Positions 14,997 through 23,525 of a DNA stretch of 64,000 bases are shown here, in pieces. How positions within the stretch are numbered: position 1 is the first letter of the stretch; every line of letters starts with the position of its first letter. The notes under the pieces were generated by a model, which made no database searches, was not told the DNA's origin, and saw only the letters and a program-made list of their open reading frames with translations. Source of the stretch: Ruminococcaceae bacterium KH2T8. Its GTDB lineage: Bacteria > Bacillota > Clostridia > Saccharofermentanales > Saccharofermentanaceae. The position numbers were made by a program, and so were the translations under genes. Location of the stretch: the NCBI GenBank assembly GCA_900111435.1, contig FOIY01000001.1:496001-560000 (forward strand), read 5' to 3'.

Positions 14997-16463
14997 ATGA
15001 AGAAGAAGCTTATCAGCATCATTATCGCGACTTGCCTTCTTTCGCTCGCTATAGGCGGATGCGGCAAGTCTGAAGAGAAACCGAAGGATAAAGAAAAGGA
15101 GAATTCAGAAGATATCGACATCGAAGAGATCACCGAAGACGTAACGGATGTACTTTCGGACTTTCTTGATTCCGTAAAGACAAATGAGATCACCATCCTC
15201 CCTGACGATGCAACTATCAGTCAGGAATCTATGGTCAACACTTTATTGCCTCTGACGGATTATGAGATCGACAGCGTTGAGGCAACCGAGGATTCCGCTA
15301 CAGCTACGGTCATCTTCACTATGCCTGACGTAAGCGAAATATCTGCTGCATGCGTAAAGTACGAAGGATATTTCGATCTGATCGGCACGATCGAGACGAC
15401 TACAGAGCAGACTTTGGAGTTCGATCTGACACTCGTCGACGATGACTGGACGATCGACGGCTCTTCCGCCGATGCTTACGCAGATATGCTCATCGGTGTA
15501 GTAGACAGTATCGAATTCGCACGCCTTACGGCAGATGAAGCTATGGATGCGTTTGACCTTTATATGAATCAGCTTTCGATCGAGAGCAGCGCTTCGTATG
15601 CGGTAGAATCTACGGATCCGGCGAGCCCCGCATGGAGCACTTATCTTGGCTGGTGCGACTCTATCGAGGGAGATACTTTCCTGATCTATGATTTCCTTTC
15701 AAAGTATTTCTCCAGGATCGAATACGAGGCAACCGTAACGGAAGCTACAAATGAATCCGTTACTCTCCAGATCGTAGGAACGGCACCCGAGAGTGTTGAA
15801 TCCATCGAGTACTACATGAATAACGTTATCCTCGCGACGGACATCTACGAAAATCTCATCGAGTGGCAGTACGCAGGCGGAACTCCCGACAGATACTATA
15901 ACGGCATCTTCGGAATGATGGGCCTTGGTGTTTACGATTCGGAGCTCGTTGATTACAACGCTACTGTCACAGTAACAGTAGACGATGACGGAAATTATAT
16001 CTTCTATGCAGGTGAAGGCTTCCTTCCCGCTCCTTATCTTGATACACCCACGAACAACGATACGATGGTAACATGTGCTCTCGATAATCTCCTTGAGCGC
16101 GGCACCATCACTCAGGAGCAGCACGATACGATCGGTGCGGATCTTTATGCCGGCAACAGCCTCATCACCGAAATCGAGACCGGAGATGATTACTATGTAT
16201 CCTTTACCGATGACGATGATGATTTCCGTGTATGCTTCTGGACGAGGGAGAGTCATGATCCGAATGAGTCTTTCACATACAACATGTCCGTTAACGGTGA
16301 GTCGGTCGTTGAAGGCGGCACGGTAACGCCTGAGGTTCCGGGTGCAGTCATCCACGGTGTAGTAATACCCGAAGAGTATTGCGCAGCAGGTAACTCTATC
16401 GATCTTACGATCTACGGCACTGACGGCTCGAGCATACTCGCTCACCTTCAGATCGATCTGTAA
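14997..16463 (+). CDS. Large secreted lipoprotein of unknown function
   Basis: A 488-residue protein with a lipoprotein signal peptide: MKKKLISII, a hydrophobic core and the lipobox AIGGC at about residues 17-21. The mature protein starts with a highly charged Lys/Glu/Asp linker. It is acidic, rich in Thr, Ser and Asp, and has long beta-type segments without a recognised enzyme motif. It should be anchored on the outer face of the membrane. The frame is open further upstream, but the ATG at 14997 has AAGGAGAGG in front and gives a proper signal peptide. Single-gene unit with promoter and terminator. Confidence 0.7.
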   Translation: MKKKLISIIIATCLLSLAIGGCGKSEEKPKDKEKENSEDIDIEEITEDVTDVLSDFLDSVKTNEITILPDDATISQESMVNTLLPLTDYEIDSVEATEDSATATVIFTMPDVSEISAACVKYEGYFDLIGTIETTTEQTLEFDLTLVDDDWTIDGSSADAYADMLIGVVDSIEFARLTADEAMDAFDLYMNQLSIESSASYAVESTDPASPAWSTYLGWCDSIEGDTFLIYDFLSKYFSRIEYEATVTEATNESVTLQIVGTAPESVESIEYYMNNVILATDIYENLIEWQYAGGTPDRYYNGIFGMMGLGVYDSELVDYNATVTVTVDDDGNYIFYAGEGFLPAPYLDTPTNNDTMVTCALDNLLERGTITQEQHDTIGADLYAGNSLITEIETGDDYYVSFTDDDDDFRVCFWTRESHDPNESFTYNMSVNGESVVEGGTVTPEVPGAVIHGVVIPEEYCAAGNSIDLTIYGTDGSSILAHLQIDL

Positions 16464-16484
16464 AAACTGAAATAATCAAATAAG

Positions 16485-16533
16485 AAAAGACCGTGTCGGC
16501 ATCACTCATCCGGATGAGCCGCACGGTCTTTTT
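16485..16533. terminator. Bidirectional terminator
   Basis: AAAAGACCGTG and CACGGTCTTTTT enclose a second small stem TCATCCGGATGA. T runs exist on both strands, so it can end both the lipoprotein gene (plus) and the nadA-linked gene (minus). Confidence 0.85.
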
Positions 16534-16613
16534 AGTTGTCATCTGGCATGCGTACTATCTATTCACGAGATATGCTTTATATGACTTATCCCTAAGGTGA
16601 AACGGAGCAGTTT

Positions 16614-17183
16614 TTACAACACTTCGGGACAGTTGCCGTTTACAACAGCGTCGATCGCTGCATCCAGCTGCTCGAATGTGAGTTCATGGATACTGACATC
16701 GTAGAGGTCCTTCGCTTTACTATATACCAGCATCTCAAACTGATCTTCCGTTACCTCTTCCCCGTTTATTACGACAGTTTCACGATCGTATACCCTTGTT
16801 GTATGAAACACCTCGATAACCGGAAGATCTTCTTCCTCACCTGCCAAGAAAGCATCGTATGAATCGTAAAGTTCCTGATATGTCAGGTCACTGCCTGTCT
16901 TAAGATCAAAGTATGCAACTCTAATATAGACTTGCCAGTCATCATGAGTCGTGTAGTTAAGGAGCAGTTCTTCGTCATAAGTGCCTTTATCAAGATCCAG
17001 GCCGTAATAATCGACCGGCATATTGATATTAAGATCATAGCTGTAGCTCACTGCCCTGCTGACATACACAACGTTCTCGCGGCGCTGTTCTTCTGCTTTG
17101 ACGGCATGTCGCGTATAAAGTACTGCGGCAGCTAAAACGAGTACTATAGCTGCCGCAATTATCGGGATCTTCTTTTTCTTCAT
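16614..17183 (-). CDS. Membrane-anchored exported protein, unrecognised
   Basis: A 189-residue protein with a basic start (MKKKKIPIIAAAIVL), one N-terminal membrane helix and an acidic outer domain of about 160 residues. The domain has VVYVSRAVSYSYDLN and a later EVFHTTRVYDRETVVING. There is no cysteine after the helix, so it is a signal anchor or a cleaved signal peptide rather than a lipoprotein. It begins 11 bp after nadA and is probably co-transcribed with it, although no link to NAD metabolism is visible. Confidence 0.55.
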   Translation of the reverse strand: MKKKKIPIIAAAIVLVLAAAVLYTRHAVKAEEQRRENVVYVSRAVSYSYDLNINMPVDYYGLDLDKGTYDEELLLNYTTHDDWQVYIRVAYFDLKTGSDLTYQELYDSYDAFLAGEEEDLPVIEVFHTTRVYDRETVVINGEEVTEDQFEMLVYSKAKDLYDVSIHELTFEQLDAAIDAVVNGNCPEVL

Positions 17184-17194
17184 CGGAGCCTTTA

Positions 17195-18115
17195 TCAGCC
17201 TCCGAGCTCGAGCATCTTATCGATGCATCTCTTGGCACCTGCGATGACCTCATCGCTAAGTGTGATCTCTTCACCCGTAAGGCCTTTTACTGCCGTGTAG
17301 ACATCACCCAGTGTGATAAGTCTCATGTTGTGGCATACACAGTCCTTGGAGAGTGCGAAGAAGAGCTTATCGGGACAGTCGTACTGAAGATGAGATACGA
17401 TGCTGTTCTCCGTACCGATTATGAACTCCTTATTGTCGCTCTTCTTGGCGTAGTTCATTATGCCTGTCGTACTTCCAACGAAATCAGCGAGCTCCACTAC
17501 TTCGGGACGGCACTCGGGATGTACGAGTACGAGTGCATTCGGATGAGCTTCCTTCGCCTTCTTTACTTCGTCTGCAGTAAGACGGAAGTGCGTGGGGCAT
17601 CCGCCTCTCTTATAGAATGCGAATGTCTTCTCGGGAAGTTGCTTCTCGATCCAGTTGCCGAGGTTGGGATCCGGAACGAAGAGGATCTTATCGCTTTCGA
17701 GCTGGCTTACGATCTTCAATGCCGCAGAGGATGTAACGCATACATCGCACTGAGTCTTGAGCTCTGCAGTCGTATTTATATAGCATACTGTCGTGTAGTC
17801 GGGATAATCTTCCTTTATAGCTGCGAGGAAATCCTTGTCGAGCTGCTCGGCCATGGGGCAGCCTGCTTCGGAAGAAACCAGGATGACGTTCTTATCGGGA
17901 GAGATGATCTTACATGTCTCCGCCATGAAGCGTACACCGCACATCAGGACGGTCTTCTTTGAATCCTTGGAGGCGTTGACTGCGAGTCCGTAGGAATCTC
18001 CCACATAGTCGGCAACCTCAAGTATCTCGTGATTTTGATAAGCGTGTGCAAGGATACAGATGTCCTTTTCCTTCTTGATGCGGATTATCTCATCCTGCAT
18101 TTCCTTGATCGTCAT
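17195..18115 (-). CDS. nadA: Quinolinate synthase
   Basis: A 306-residue NadA, which condenses iminoaspartate with dihydroxyacetone phosphate to quinolinate, the second step of de novo NAD synthesis. It is cytosolic and uses a [4Fe-4S] cluster. The three ligand cysteines can be read at C86 (SEAGCPMAEQ), C173 (RGGCPTHF) and C261 (CHNMRLITL). Other family marks are ILAHAYQNHE at 21-30 and PDPNLGNW. The length is usual for the short bacterial form. It is transcribed away from nadB; the shared region between them carries a NiaR-type operator. A normal binding site (AGGAGAAA) precedes the start. Confidence 0.96.
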   Translation of the reverse strand: MTIKEMQDEIIRIKKEKDICILAHAYQNHEILEVADYVGDSYGLAVNASKDSKKTVLMCGVRFMAETCKIISPDKNVILVSSEAGCPMAEQLDKDFLAAIKEDYPDYTTVCYINTTAELKTQCDVCVTSSAALKIVSQLESDKILFVPDPNLGNWIEKQLPEKTFAFYKRGGCPTHFRLTADEVKKAKEAHPNALVLVHPECRPEVVELADFVGSTTGIMNYAKKSDNKEFIIGTENSIVSHLQYDCPDKLFFALSKDCVCHNMRLITLGDVYTAVKGLTGEEITLSDEVIAGAKRCIDKMLELGG

Positions 18116-18189
18116 AATGTTTTCTCCTGACTTTAGGTTTGTTAATCGAAAGTATAAACATGAGACCGATATGTGTCAACACAAAACTT

Positions 18190-18228
18190 TACAGGTGTCT
18201 TGTCATGTGTAAAAACATGTGTTATCTT
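18190..18228 (+). promoter_or_regulatory. NiaR-type operator overlapping the nadB promoter
   Basis: TACAGGTGTCTTGTCATGTGT (18190-18210) is close to the known NiaR/YrxA operator built from ACAGGTGTC and a GACA-type half. It covers the -35 box TTGTCA (18200-18205); the -10 box TATCTT is 17 bases further on (18223-18228). A second NiaR-like word, TGTGTCAACACA, lies at about 18173-18184 toward nadA. NiaR with bound nicotinate would thus block nadB and perhaps nadA. The regulator gene is in the same operon. Confidence 0.7.
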
Positions 18229-18268
18229 AAGTCAAGAAAACTTAGCAAGAGCCTATGAGGAGATGCCA

Positions 18269-19618
18269 ATGGCAACTAACAAAGCAGTAACTCACACCGA
18301 CGTCCTTATCGTAGGAAGCGGTTGTTCAGGCCTTATCGCGGCGCTTCACCTGCCGGCAGATAAGAAGATCACGGTCATTACCAAGCGTAATGTCGAAAGA
18401 AGCGATTCGTTCCTTGCTCAGGGCGGTATGTGCATGCTCGACGACATGTCGGACTACGACGCCTATTTCGAGGACACGATGAAGGCAGGCCACTACGAGA
18501 ACGACGAAGGCTCCGTAGACCTGATGATCAGGTATTCCCACGAACTCGCGGACGAGCTTATAGGCTACGGCGTAAGGTTCACGAGAAACGAAGACGGGTC
18601 ACTGGACTTCACACGTGAAGGCGGTCACAGCAGACCGAGGATCCTCTTTTATAAGGACATCACGGGAAGAGAGATAACGGAGAAGCTCTGGGCAGAGGTA
18701 CTTACCCGCGACAACATAGAGATCATCGAATACCAGAAGATGGTAGATCTCATCATCCGCGACAACTGCTGCTACGGCGCAGTCGTAAAGGATAATTCCG
18801 CACGCGCCGAGGAGAAGCCCGCTGACTACGAGTCCCGCGAAGAGATCTCAGTGATCCTCGCAGACTATACGATGCTCGCAACAGGCGGTATCGGCGGACT
18901 TTACTCACAGTCCACTAACTTCAGAAATCTTACGGGTGATGCGGTCGCACTTGCGCTCAAGTACGATATCGCAGTCAAGGATATTAACTATATACAGATC
19001 CACCCCACTACCTTCTACACGACCGAGGAAGAGGATCGTAACTTCCTTATCTCCGAGTCCGTAAGAGGCGAAGGTGCGATACTTCTCGATAAGAACGGCA
19101 ACAGGTTCACAAACGAGCTCCTTCCTCGTGATCTCCTGACGGCGAAGATACTCGCACAGATGGAGAAGGACGGTACTCCTCATGTATGGGAAGACCTCCG
19201 TCCTATCCCCAAGGACGAGATCTTAAAGCACTTCCCTAACATAGTCGAACACTGTGCAGAGAAGGGCTACGACGTCACAAAGGAGCCCATCCCCGTCGTT
19301 CCCGCACAGCACTACTACATGGGAGGCATCAAGGTCGACTACAAGAGCAAGACGACCTGCGATCACCTCTATGCCATCGGTGAGACGGCATGTAACGGCG
19401 TTCACGGCAAGAACAGACTCGCAAGTAACTCCCTTCTCGAGAGTATGGTCTTCGCGAAGTTCGCAGCCACGGATATCACCGAGAAGTATGGTAAGCTCGT
19501 ATTCGACGAGAATGACCTTCCGGACCTTGAGATCTACAAGGACGGAGAAGCACTCGACAAGCAGTACAGGAAGATAGTCCTGGATGCCATAGCCAAAGCA
19601 AACGAAGAGACAAAATAA
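18269..19618 (+). CDS. nadB: L-aspartate oxidase
   Basis: A 449-residue FAD enzyme that oxidises L-aspartate to iminoaspartate, the first step of de novo NAD synthesis. The dinucleotide-binding motif is VLIVGSGCSGLIAALHL near residues 9-25, followed by ITKRNVERSDSFLAQGG. The succinate dehydrogenase-type active-site region is HPTTFY and SESVRGEGAILL, and the FAD end motif is GETACNGVHGKNRLASNSLL. It lacks much of the C-terminal helical domain of E. coli NadB, as many Firmicutes forms do. The ATG at 18269 follows AGGAG at a good distance; the upstream open frame runs through the operator and is not used. Confidence 0.95.
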   Translation: MATNKAVTHTDVLIVGSGCSGLIAALHLPADKKITVITKRNVERSDSFLAQGGMCMLDDMSDYDAYFEDTMKAGHYENDEGSVDLMIRYSHELADELIGYGVRFTRNEDGSLDFTREGGHSRPRILFYKDITGREITEKLWAEVLTRDNIEIIEYQKMVDLIIRDNCCYGAVVKDNSARAEEKPADYESREEISVILADYTMLATGGIGGLYSQSTNFRNLTGDAVALALKYDIAVKDINYIQIHPTTFYTTEEEDRNFLISESVRGEGAILLDKNGNRFTNELLPRDLLTAKILAQMEKDGTPHVWEDLRPIPKDEILKHFPNIVEHCAEKGYDVTKEPIPVVPAQHYYMGGIKVDYKSKTTCDHLYAIGETACNGVHGKNRLASNSLLESMVFAKFAATDITEKYGKLVFDENDLPDLEIYKDGEALDKQYRKIVLDAIAKANEETK

Positions 19619-19634
19619 ACGGAGGATATTGAAA

Positions 19635-20492
19635 ATGTTCGATAAGGCAACTTTACTTTGCAATGTAGACCCGCTGATCCTTTCAGCACTTAAGGAGGAC
19701 ATCACGAGCGAGGATGTCTCCACCAACAGCGTCGTTAAGGGACCCGTTCAGGGAACTGCAGACCTCATCTGTAAAGAGGAAGGAATCATCTGCGGACTTG
19801 ATGTATTCGCAAGAGTATTCGAGCTCATGGATCCCGCTACAAAGGTAGAGCTCTTAAAGCAGGACGGAGACAAGGTCGTTCCCGGTGAGATCCTCGCTAC
19901 CGTAACAGGCGACATGAGAGTTATCCTTAGCGGCGAGCGTACTGCCCTTAACTACCTTCAGAGAATGAGCGGTATCGCTACATACACGAATAAGACGGCT
20001 TCCCTTCTCGAGGGCACAAAGACTAAGCTCCTCGACACAAGAAAGACTACTCCCAATAACCGTGTATTCGAAAAGTATTCCGTTAAGGTCGGCGGCGGCA
20101 ACAACCACCGGTATAACCTCTCCGACGGAGTCCTCCTCAAGGACAACCACATCGGTGCCGCAGGCGGAGTAAAGGAAGCGATCAAGATGGCTAAGGAGTA
20201 CGCTCCCTTCGTTCGTAAGATCGAAGTAGAGGTCGAGAATATCGAGATGGTAAAGGAAGCTCTCGAAGCAGGTGCAGACATCATAATGCTCGATAACATG
20301 ACACCCGAGATGCTCAAGCAAGCTATCGCTCTCATCGACCACAAGGCAGAGATCGAGATCTCCGGCAATGTCACAAAGGAGAACCTCGCAAAGTATGTAG
20401 AGATGGGTGTCGACTATATCTCTAGCGGAGCACTTACACACTCCTCACCTATCCTCGACGTATCACTTAAGAACCTTCATCCCATCGCATAA
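19635..20492 (+). CDS. nadC: Nicotinate-nucleotide pyrophosphorylase (carboxylating)
   Basis: A 285-residue NadC (quinolinate phosphoribosyltransferase), which turns quinolinate and PRPP into nicotinate mononucleotide. Family marks are EDITSEDVST, GERTALNYLQRMSGIAT, LLDTRKTTPNNR and GGGNNHRYNLSDGVLLKDNH, followed by EVEVENIE and MLDNMTPE in the barrel and ISSGALTHS at the end. It directly follows nadB, with GGAGG nine bases before the ATG at 19635; a TTG two codons earlier is less well placed. Confidence 0.96.
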   Translation: MFDKATLLCNVDPLILSALKEDITSEDVSTNSVVKGPVQGTADLICKEEGIICGLDVFARVFELMDPATKVELLKQDGDKVVPGEILATVTGDMRVILSGERTALNYLQRMSGIATYTNKTASLLEGTKTKLLDTRKTTPNNRVFEKYSVKVGGGNNHRYNLSDGVLLKDNHIGAAGGVKEAIKMAKEYAPFVRKIEVEVENIEMVKEALEAGADIIMLDNMTPEMLKQAIALIDHKAEIEISGNVTKENLAKYVEMGVDYISSGALTHSSPILDVSLKNLHPIA

Positions 20493-20507
20493 GGAAAGAT
20501 CTGATAC

Positions 20508-21077
20508 ATGAACGCCGCTGAAAGAAGAGACAAGATAAAGGAATTACTCGCCTCCTCTCCGACACCTCTGTCGGGGAGCCACTTGGCGAGCACCTTAAAT
20601 GTCAGCCGTCAGGTCATAGTGACGGATATAGCTATCCTTCGCGCGGCAGGAGAAGACGTCGAGTCGACTCCCCAGGGTTACCGCCTCGCGGGCGAGAAGA
20701 TGTGCGAAAGAGTCTTCAAGGTACACCATACTCCCGATCAGAGCGATACGGAACTCAACCTCTTTGTAGACTGCGGTGCAACGGTAAAGGATGTATTCGT
20801 AAGCCACAGGGCATACGGTACGCTTCGCGCGGAGCTGAATATCAGGTCACGTATGGATGTCATGGCCTTCAGCGAATCGATAAGATCGGGCAAGTCATCG
20901 CTCTTATCAAACGTCACTGACGGCTACCACTACCACACGATACTCGCACCTTCCGAAGAGATACTGGACTTTATAGAGAACAAGCTCTGGGAAGCGGGAT
21001 TCCTCGCCAAGCCCCTGGAATACGAGCCGGAGGAATTCGTCGACAACCTTAAGAAAAGAGCAGGACACGAAGATTGA
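20508..21077 (+). CDS. niaR: NAD biosynthesis repressor NiaR (HTH_11 plus 3H domain)
   Basis: A 189-residue regulator. Residues about 3-58 form an HTH_11 winged helix (LSGSHLASTLNVSRQVIVTD, then TPQGYRL). Residues about 75-175 form the 3H domain with its conserved histidines: FKVHHT, SHRAYG, and DGYHYHTI. NiaR proteins bind nicotinic acid through the 3H domain and repress NAD synthesis or niacin uptake genes. It is 15 bp downstream of nadC, so it is co-regulated with its targets. The candidate operator lies before nadB. Confidence 0.9.
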   Translation: MNAAERRDKIKELLASSPTPLSGSHLASTLNVSRQVIVTDIAILRAAGEDVESTPQGYRLAGEKMCERVFKVHHTPDQSDTELNLFVDCGATVKDVFVSHRAYGTLRAELNIRSRMDVMAFSESIRSGKSSLLSNVTDGYHYHTILAPSEEILDFIENKLWEAGFLAKPLEYEPEEFVDNLKKRAGHED

Positions 21078-21745
21078 CAAAAGCCGTAATATTCGACATG
21101 TACGAGACGCTCATCACCCTTTTTAACTGCGAAGTCTATAAGGGGGCTGAGATTGCCTCTGATATGAATATCCCGGAGAAAACTTTTCGCGAGATATGGG
21201 ATCCTTCAGAAGATGACAGGACACTCGGAAACAGGTCTTTCGAGGATGTGATCGAGGAGATCCTCAAGGCTAACCACATCTACGAGCAGGAGCTCTACGA
21301 GAAGATAGTCCGCAAGAGACACGAATTTTCGTACGAAGTATTTAAGCATATTCATCCTGAGATCATCCCGATGCTCAAGGCGCTTAAGGATAAAGGCATC
21401 AAGACTGCCCTTATCTCCAACTGCTATTTCGAAGAAAGAGAAGCGATAAAGAGCTCCGAGCTCTACCCCCTCTTCGATACTGTTTGTATGTCCTGTGAAG
21501 TTAAGATCAAGAAGCCCGACGATAAGATATTTAAGCTCTGCGCCGAAAGGCTCGGTGTACGCCCCGAGGAGTGCCTCTATGTAGGCGACGGCGGAAGCCA
21601 CGAGCTCGATGCCGCACGCGCTAACGGTATGCGACCTTTGCAGGCTGTTTGGTATTTAAAGGACGGTCTTGATCAGCCCTGCGGCAGGCTCGACGGATTC
21701 GATCATGCCGAGTCTCCTATGGATGTAGTTACTTTCGCCCTGTAA
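21074..21745 (+). CDS. HAD family hydrolase
   Basis: A 223-residue phosphatase-like protein of the HAD superfamily. Motif I is VIFDMYETL, with the nucleophile Asp and a Tyr where many members have Gly. Motif II is ALISNC, motif III the Lys of KKPDDKIF, and motif IV VGDGGSHELDAAR. It starts with TTG overlapping the niaR stop (ATTGACA), so it is translationally coupled to niaR. A role in dephosphorylating a nucleotide or pyridine compound is plausible from context only. Its last 17 bp overlap the end of the convergent response regulator gene. Confidence 0.85.
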   Translation: MTKAVIFDMYETLITLFNCEVYKGAEIASDMNIPEKTFREIWDPSEDDRTLGNRSFEDVIEEILKANHIYEQELYEKIVRKRHEFSYEVFKHIHPEIIPMLKALKDKGIKTALISNCYFEEREAIKSSELYPLFDTVCMSCEVKIKKPDDKIFKLCAERLGVRPEECLYVGDGGSHELDAARANGMRPLQAVWYLKDGLDQPCGRLDGFDHAESPMDVVTFAL

Positions 21746-22358
21746 GGTAATAGACCGCAAGCTGAGTCCTGTGCGCGAGCCCTTCCTTCAGCAGGATATT
21801 ACTAATGTAATTCTTGACCGTGCCTTCAGATATGAAGAGCTTCTCGGCTATCTCCTTATTTGAAAGACCCGATGCTACGGCCTCTATGATCTCGATCTCA
21901 CGGGTCGTATATTTGTCCTTATCGAAATTGCTGTTGGGACGTATTCCCGCATCCACGAACTTGTCGAATACCTGCTCGTCCATGACCCTCGCGCCCTGAT
22001 GTATGGACCTGATCATCTGCTTTAGGTCTTCGGGCTTATGGTTCTTTATAAAGTAGCCCTTGGCGCCTTCCTTTACCGCCTGCTCTACGAGGTCATCGTC
22101 GTCGAATGTCGTAAGGATCATGACCTTGCCGAGGTTCTCTGCCGTAAAGATCTTCGTAGCTTCGATACCATCCATAACGGGCATCTGGATATCCATGAGG
22201 ACAACATCCACCTGTGTATTCCTCGCGATCTCGACTGCCTCCTTACCGTTAGCGGCGGAGCCTACTACGTCGAAGTCGTCATCTATATCGAGGATGATCT
22301 TCATCCCGTCTCTTACGAAGTCACTGTCATCAACTATCAGAACTCTTATCGGATCCAT
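21729..22358 (-). CDS. NarL/LuxR family response regulator
   Basis: A 209-residue regulator. The receiver domain has acidic residues DDS at 10-12, phosphorylation site D56 (VVLMDIQMP) and the conserved KEGAKGYF region. A LuxR-type helix-turn-helix follows (TTREIEIIEAVASGLSNKEI, then LFISEGTVKNYI). Its start overlaps the kinase gene by 29 bp, so the two are translationally coupled. It is the last gene of an operon with an ABC-2 exporter and probably controls that operon, as in LiaR-like systems. Confidence 0.93.
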   Translation of the reverse strand: MDPIRVLIVDDSDFVRDGMKIILDIDDDFDVVGSAANGKEAVEIARNTQVDVVLMDIQMPVMDGIEATKIFTAENLGKVMILTTFDDDDLVEQAVKEGAKGYFIKNHKPEDLKQMIRSIHQGARVMDEQVFDKFVDAGIRPNSNFDKDKYTTREIEIIEAVASGLSNKEIAEKLFISEGTVKNYISNILLKEGLAHRTQLAVYYLTGRK

Positions 22359-23514
22359 TATCTTCCTCCTGAATGCCTTTCTTGATAGGCAGTATCATAT
22401 TGATCGTAAAGCCTCCAACGGAGTCTATATCTATATATCCCTTGACTTTCCTTACTCTGGCCTTCATGCCCTGGATACCCATACCCTCTTCGATGTTATA
22501 GGCACCCTTACCGTTATCCTTTATAGTAGCTCTTACGACCTCCTCCAGGATATTGATATCGATATTTATCTCGTCGCACCCTGAGTACTTAAGAGCATTC
22601 GTTACGGCTTCAAAAGTATTATCGAGGATTATCTCCCAGATGTTCTCGGGGATCTCGCGGTCGCTTTCGCTGATATTAAGAGTAGTCTTTATGCCGTATC
22701 CTTCTTCGCATTCTGTGAGAAGTGCGTGCAGCGACTTTAGCGCCATACGCTTCTTATCGGGACGCTCGTTACGGATTATGACCCTGATCTCGTCCATGCT
22801 GCCGCGAAGGTTATCTATTACTTCCTGCAATATCGTGCGGCTCTTATCGGGTTCCTTGTCGATAAGGACCTTGGCGGCCTCGAGCTTGTAGAGCGATCCG
22901 TTTATGCTGTGACCCAGCTTATCGTGCAGAGCCTGTGAGATCCTACCCTTCTCCTCGAGAAGCTCGTTCTCGTGCTGCAGTCTCGACTTATTGAGCTCAT
23001 CCTTGTGCTCGACCTTCGTGTGCTCGATATCTGACTTGAGCCTCGACTCCTCCATGAGGTTATCTCTCGCGGTCTTCTCATACCATCCGATCACCTTATT
23101 GTGCTGATAGTAGATGAGGATCAGAAGTATCGCTACGACGAAATAGTACTTGACCTCGAGATCGAACTTCCACGCCAGTGGGAGTATATAGAGGACTCCG
23201 AGATACGACGGAGCAGGCAGGTTGCTGACGATATCAAGATACGTGATAGCCGTGAAATAAAGTCCTACAGACGGGCAAAGGAACAGCGCCGCGATCGACG
23301 CTATTCCCTCACCTATTATCCATGCTTTCTTTGTAGACTTAACCGCATCCGTCTCAGGCATCACCGCGAACAGTAGAAATGCTGCGCTGATAAACAAAGT
23401 GATGCCGCCGACATTAGGATCATCCAGTGAACTGAATGTCCCTGCAAAGGCGAGAGCTATTATGCCCAGAGCCTTTATGAATACGAAATAGTTGTTCCTG
23501 ATGCGGCTTTCCAA
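22330..23514 (-). CDS. Sensor histidine kinase (HisKA_3 type)
   Basis: A 394-residue kinase. About five to six hydrophobic segments span residues 8-138 with very short loops, so it has no large external sensor and may sense within the membrane or through the neighbouring transporter. A coiled coil (about 150-190) leads to the HisKA_3 dimerisation motif with phospho-acceptor H197 (QALHDKLGHS). The ATPase domain has NALKYSGCDEI and DNGKGAYNIEEGMGIQGM. It appears to start with TTG at 23514; the AGGAG upstream is rather far (14 bases), so the exact start is uncertain. It pairs with the overlapping regulator gene. Confidence 0.9.
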   Translation of the reverse strand: MESRIRNNYFVFIKALGIIALAFAGTFSSLDDPNVGGITLFISAAFLLFAVMPETDAVKSTKKAWIIGEGIASIAALFLCPSVGLYFTAITYLDIVSNLPAPSYLGVLYILPLAWKFDLEVKYYFVVAILLILIYYQHNKVIGWYEKTARDNLMEESRLKSDIEHTKVEHKDELNKSRLQHENELLEEKGRISQALHDKLGHSINGSLYKLEAAKVLIDKEPDKSRTILQEVIDNLRGSMDEIRVIIRNERPDKKRMALKSLHALLTECEEGYGIKTTLNISESDREIPENIWEIILDNTFEAVTNALKYSGCDEINIDINILEEVVRATIKDNGKGAYNIEEGMGIQGMKARVRKVKGYIDIDSVGGFTINMILPIKKGIQEEDNGSDKSSDS

Positions 23515-23525
23515 GGCTTGATCAC

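Noticed and set aside
15699-16445. Minus-strand ORF of 248 codons
   Set aside because: It is antisense to the large lipoprotein gene, which has promoter, ribosome site, signal peptide and terminator.
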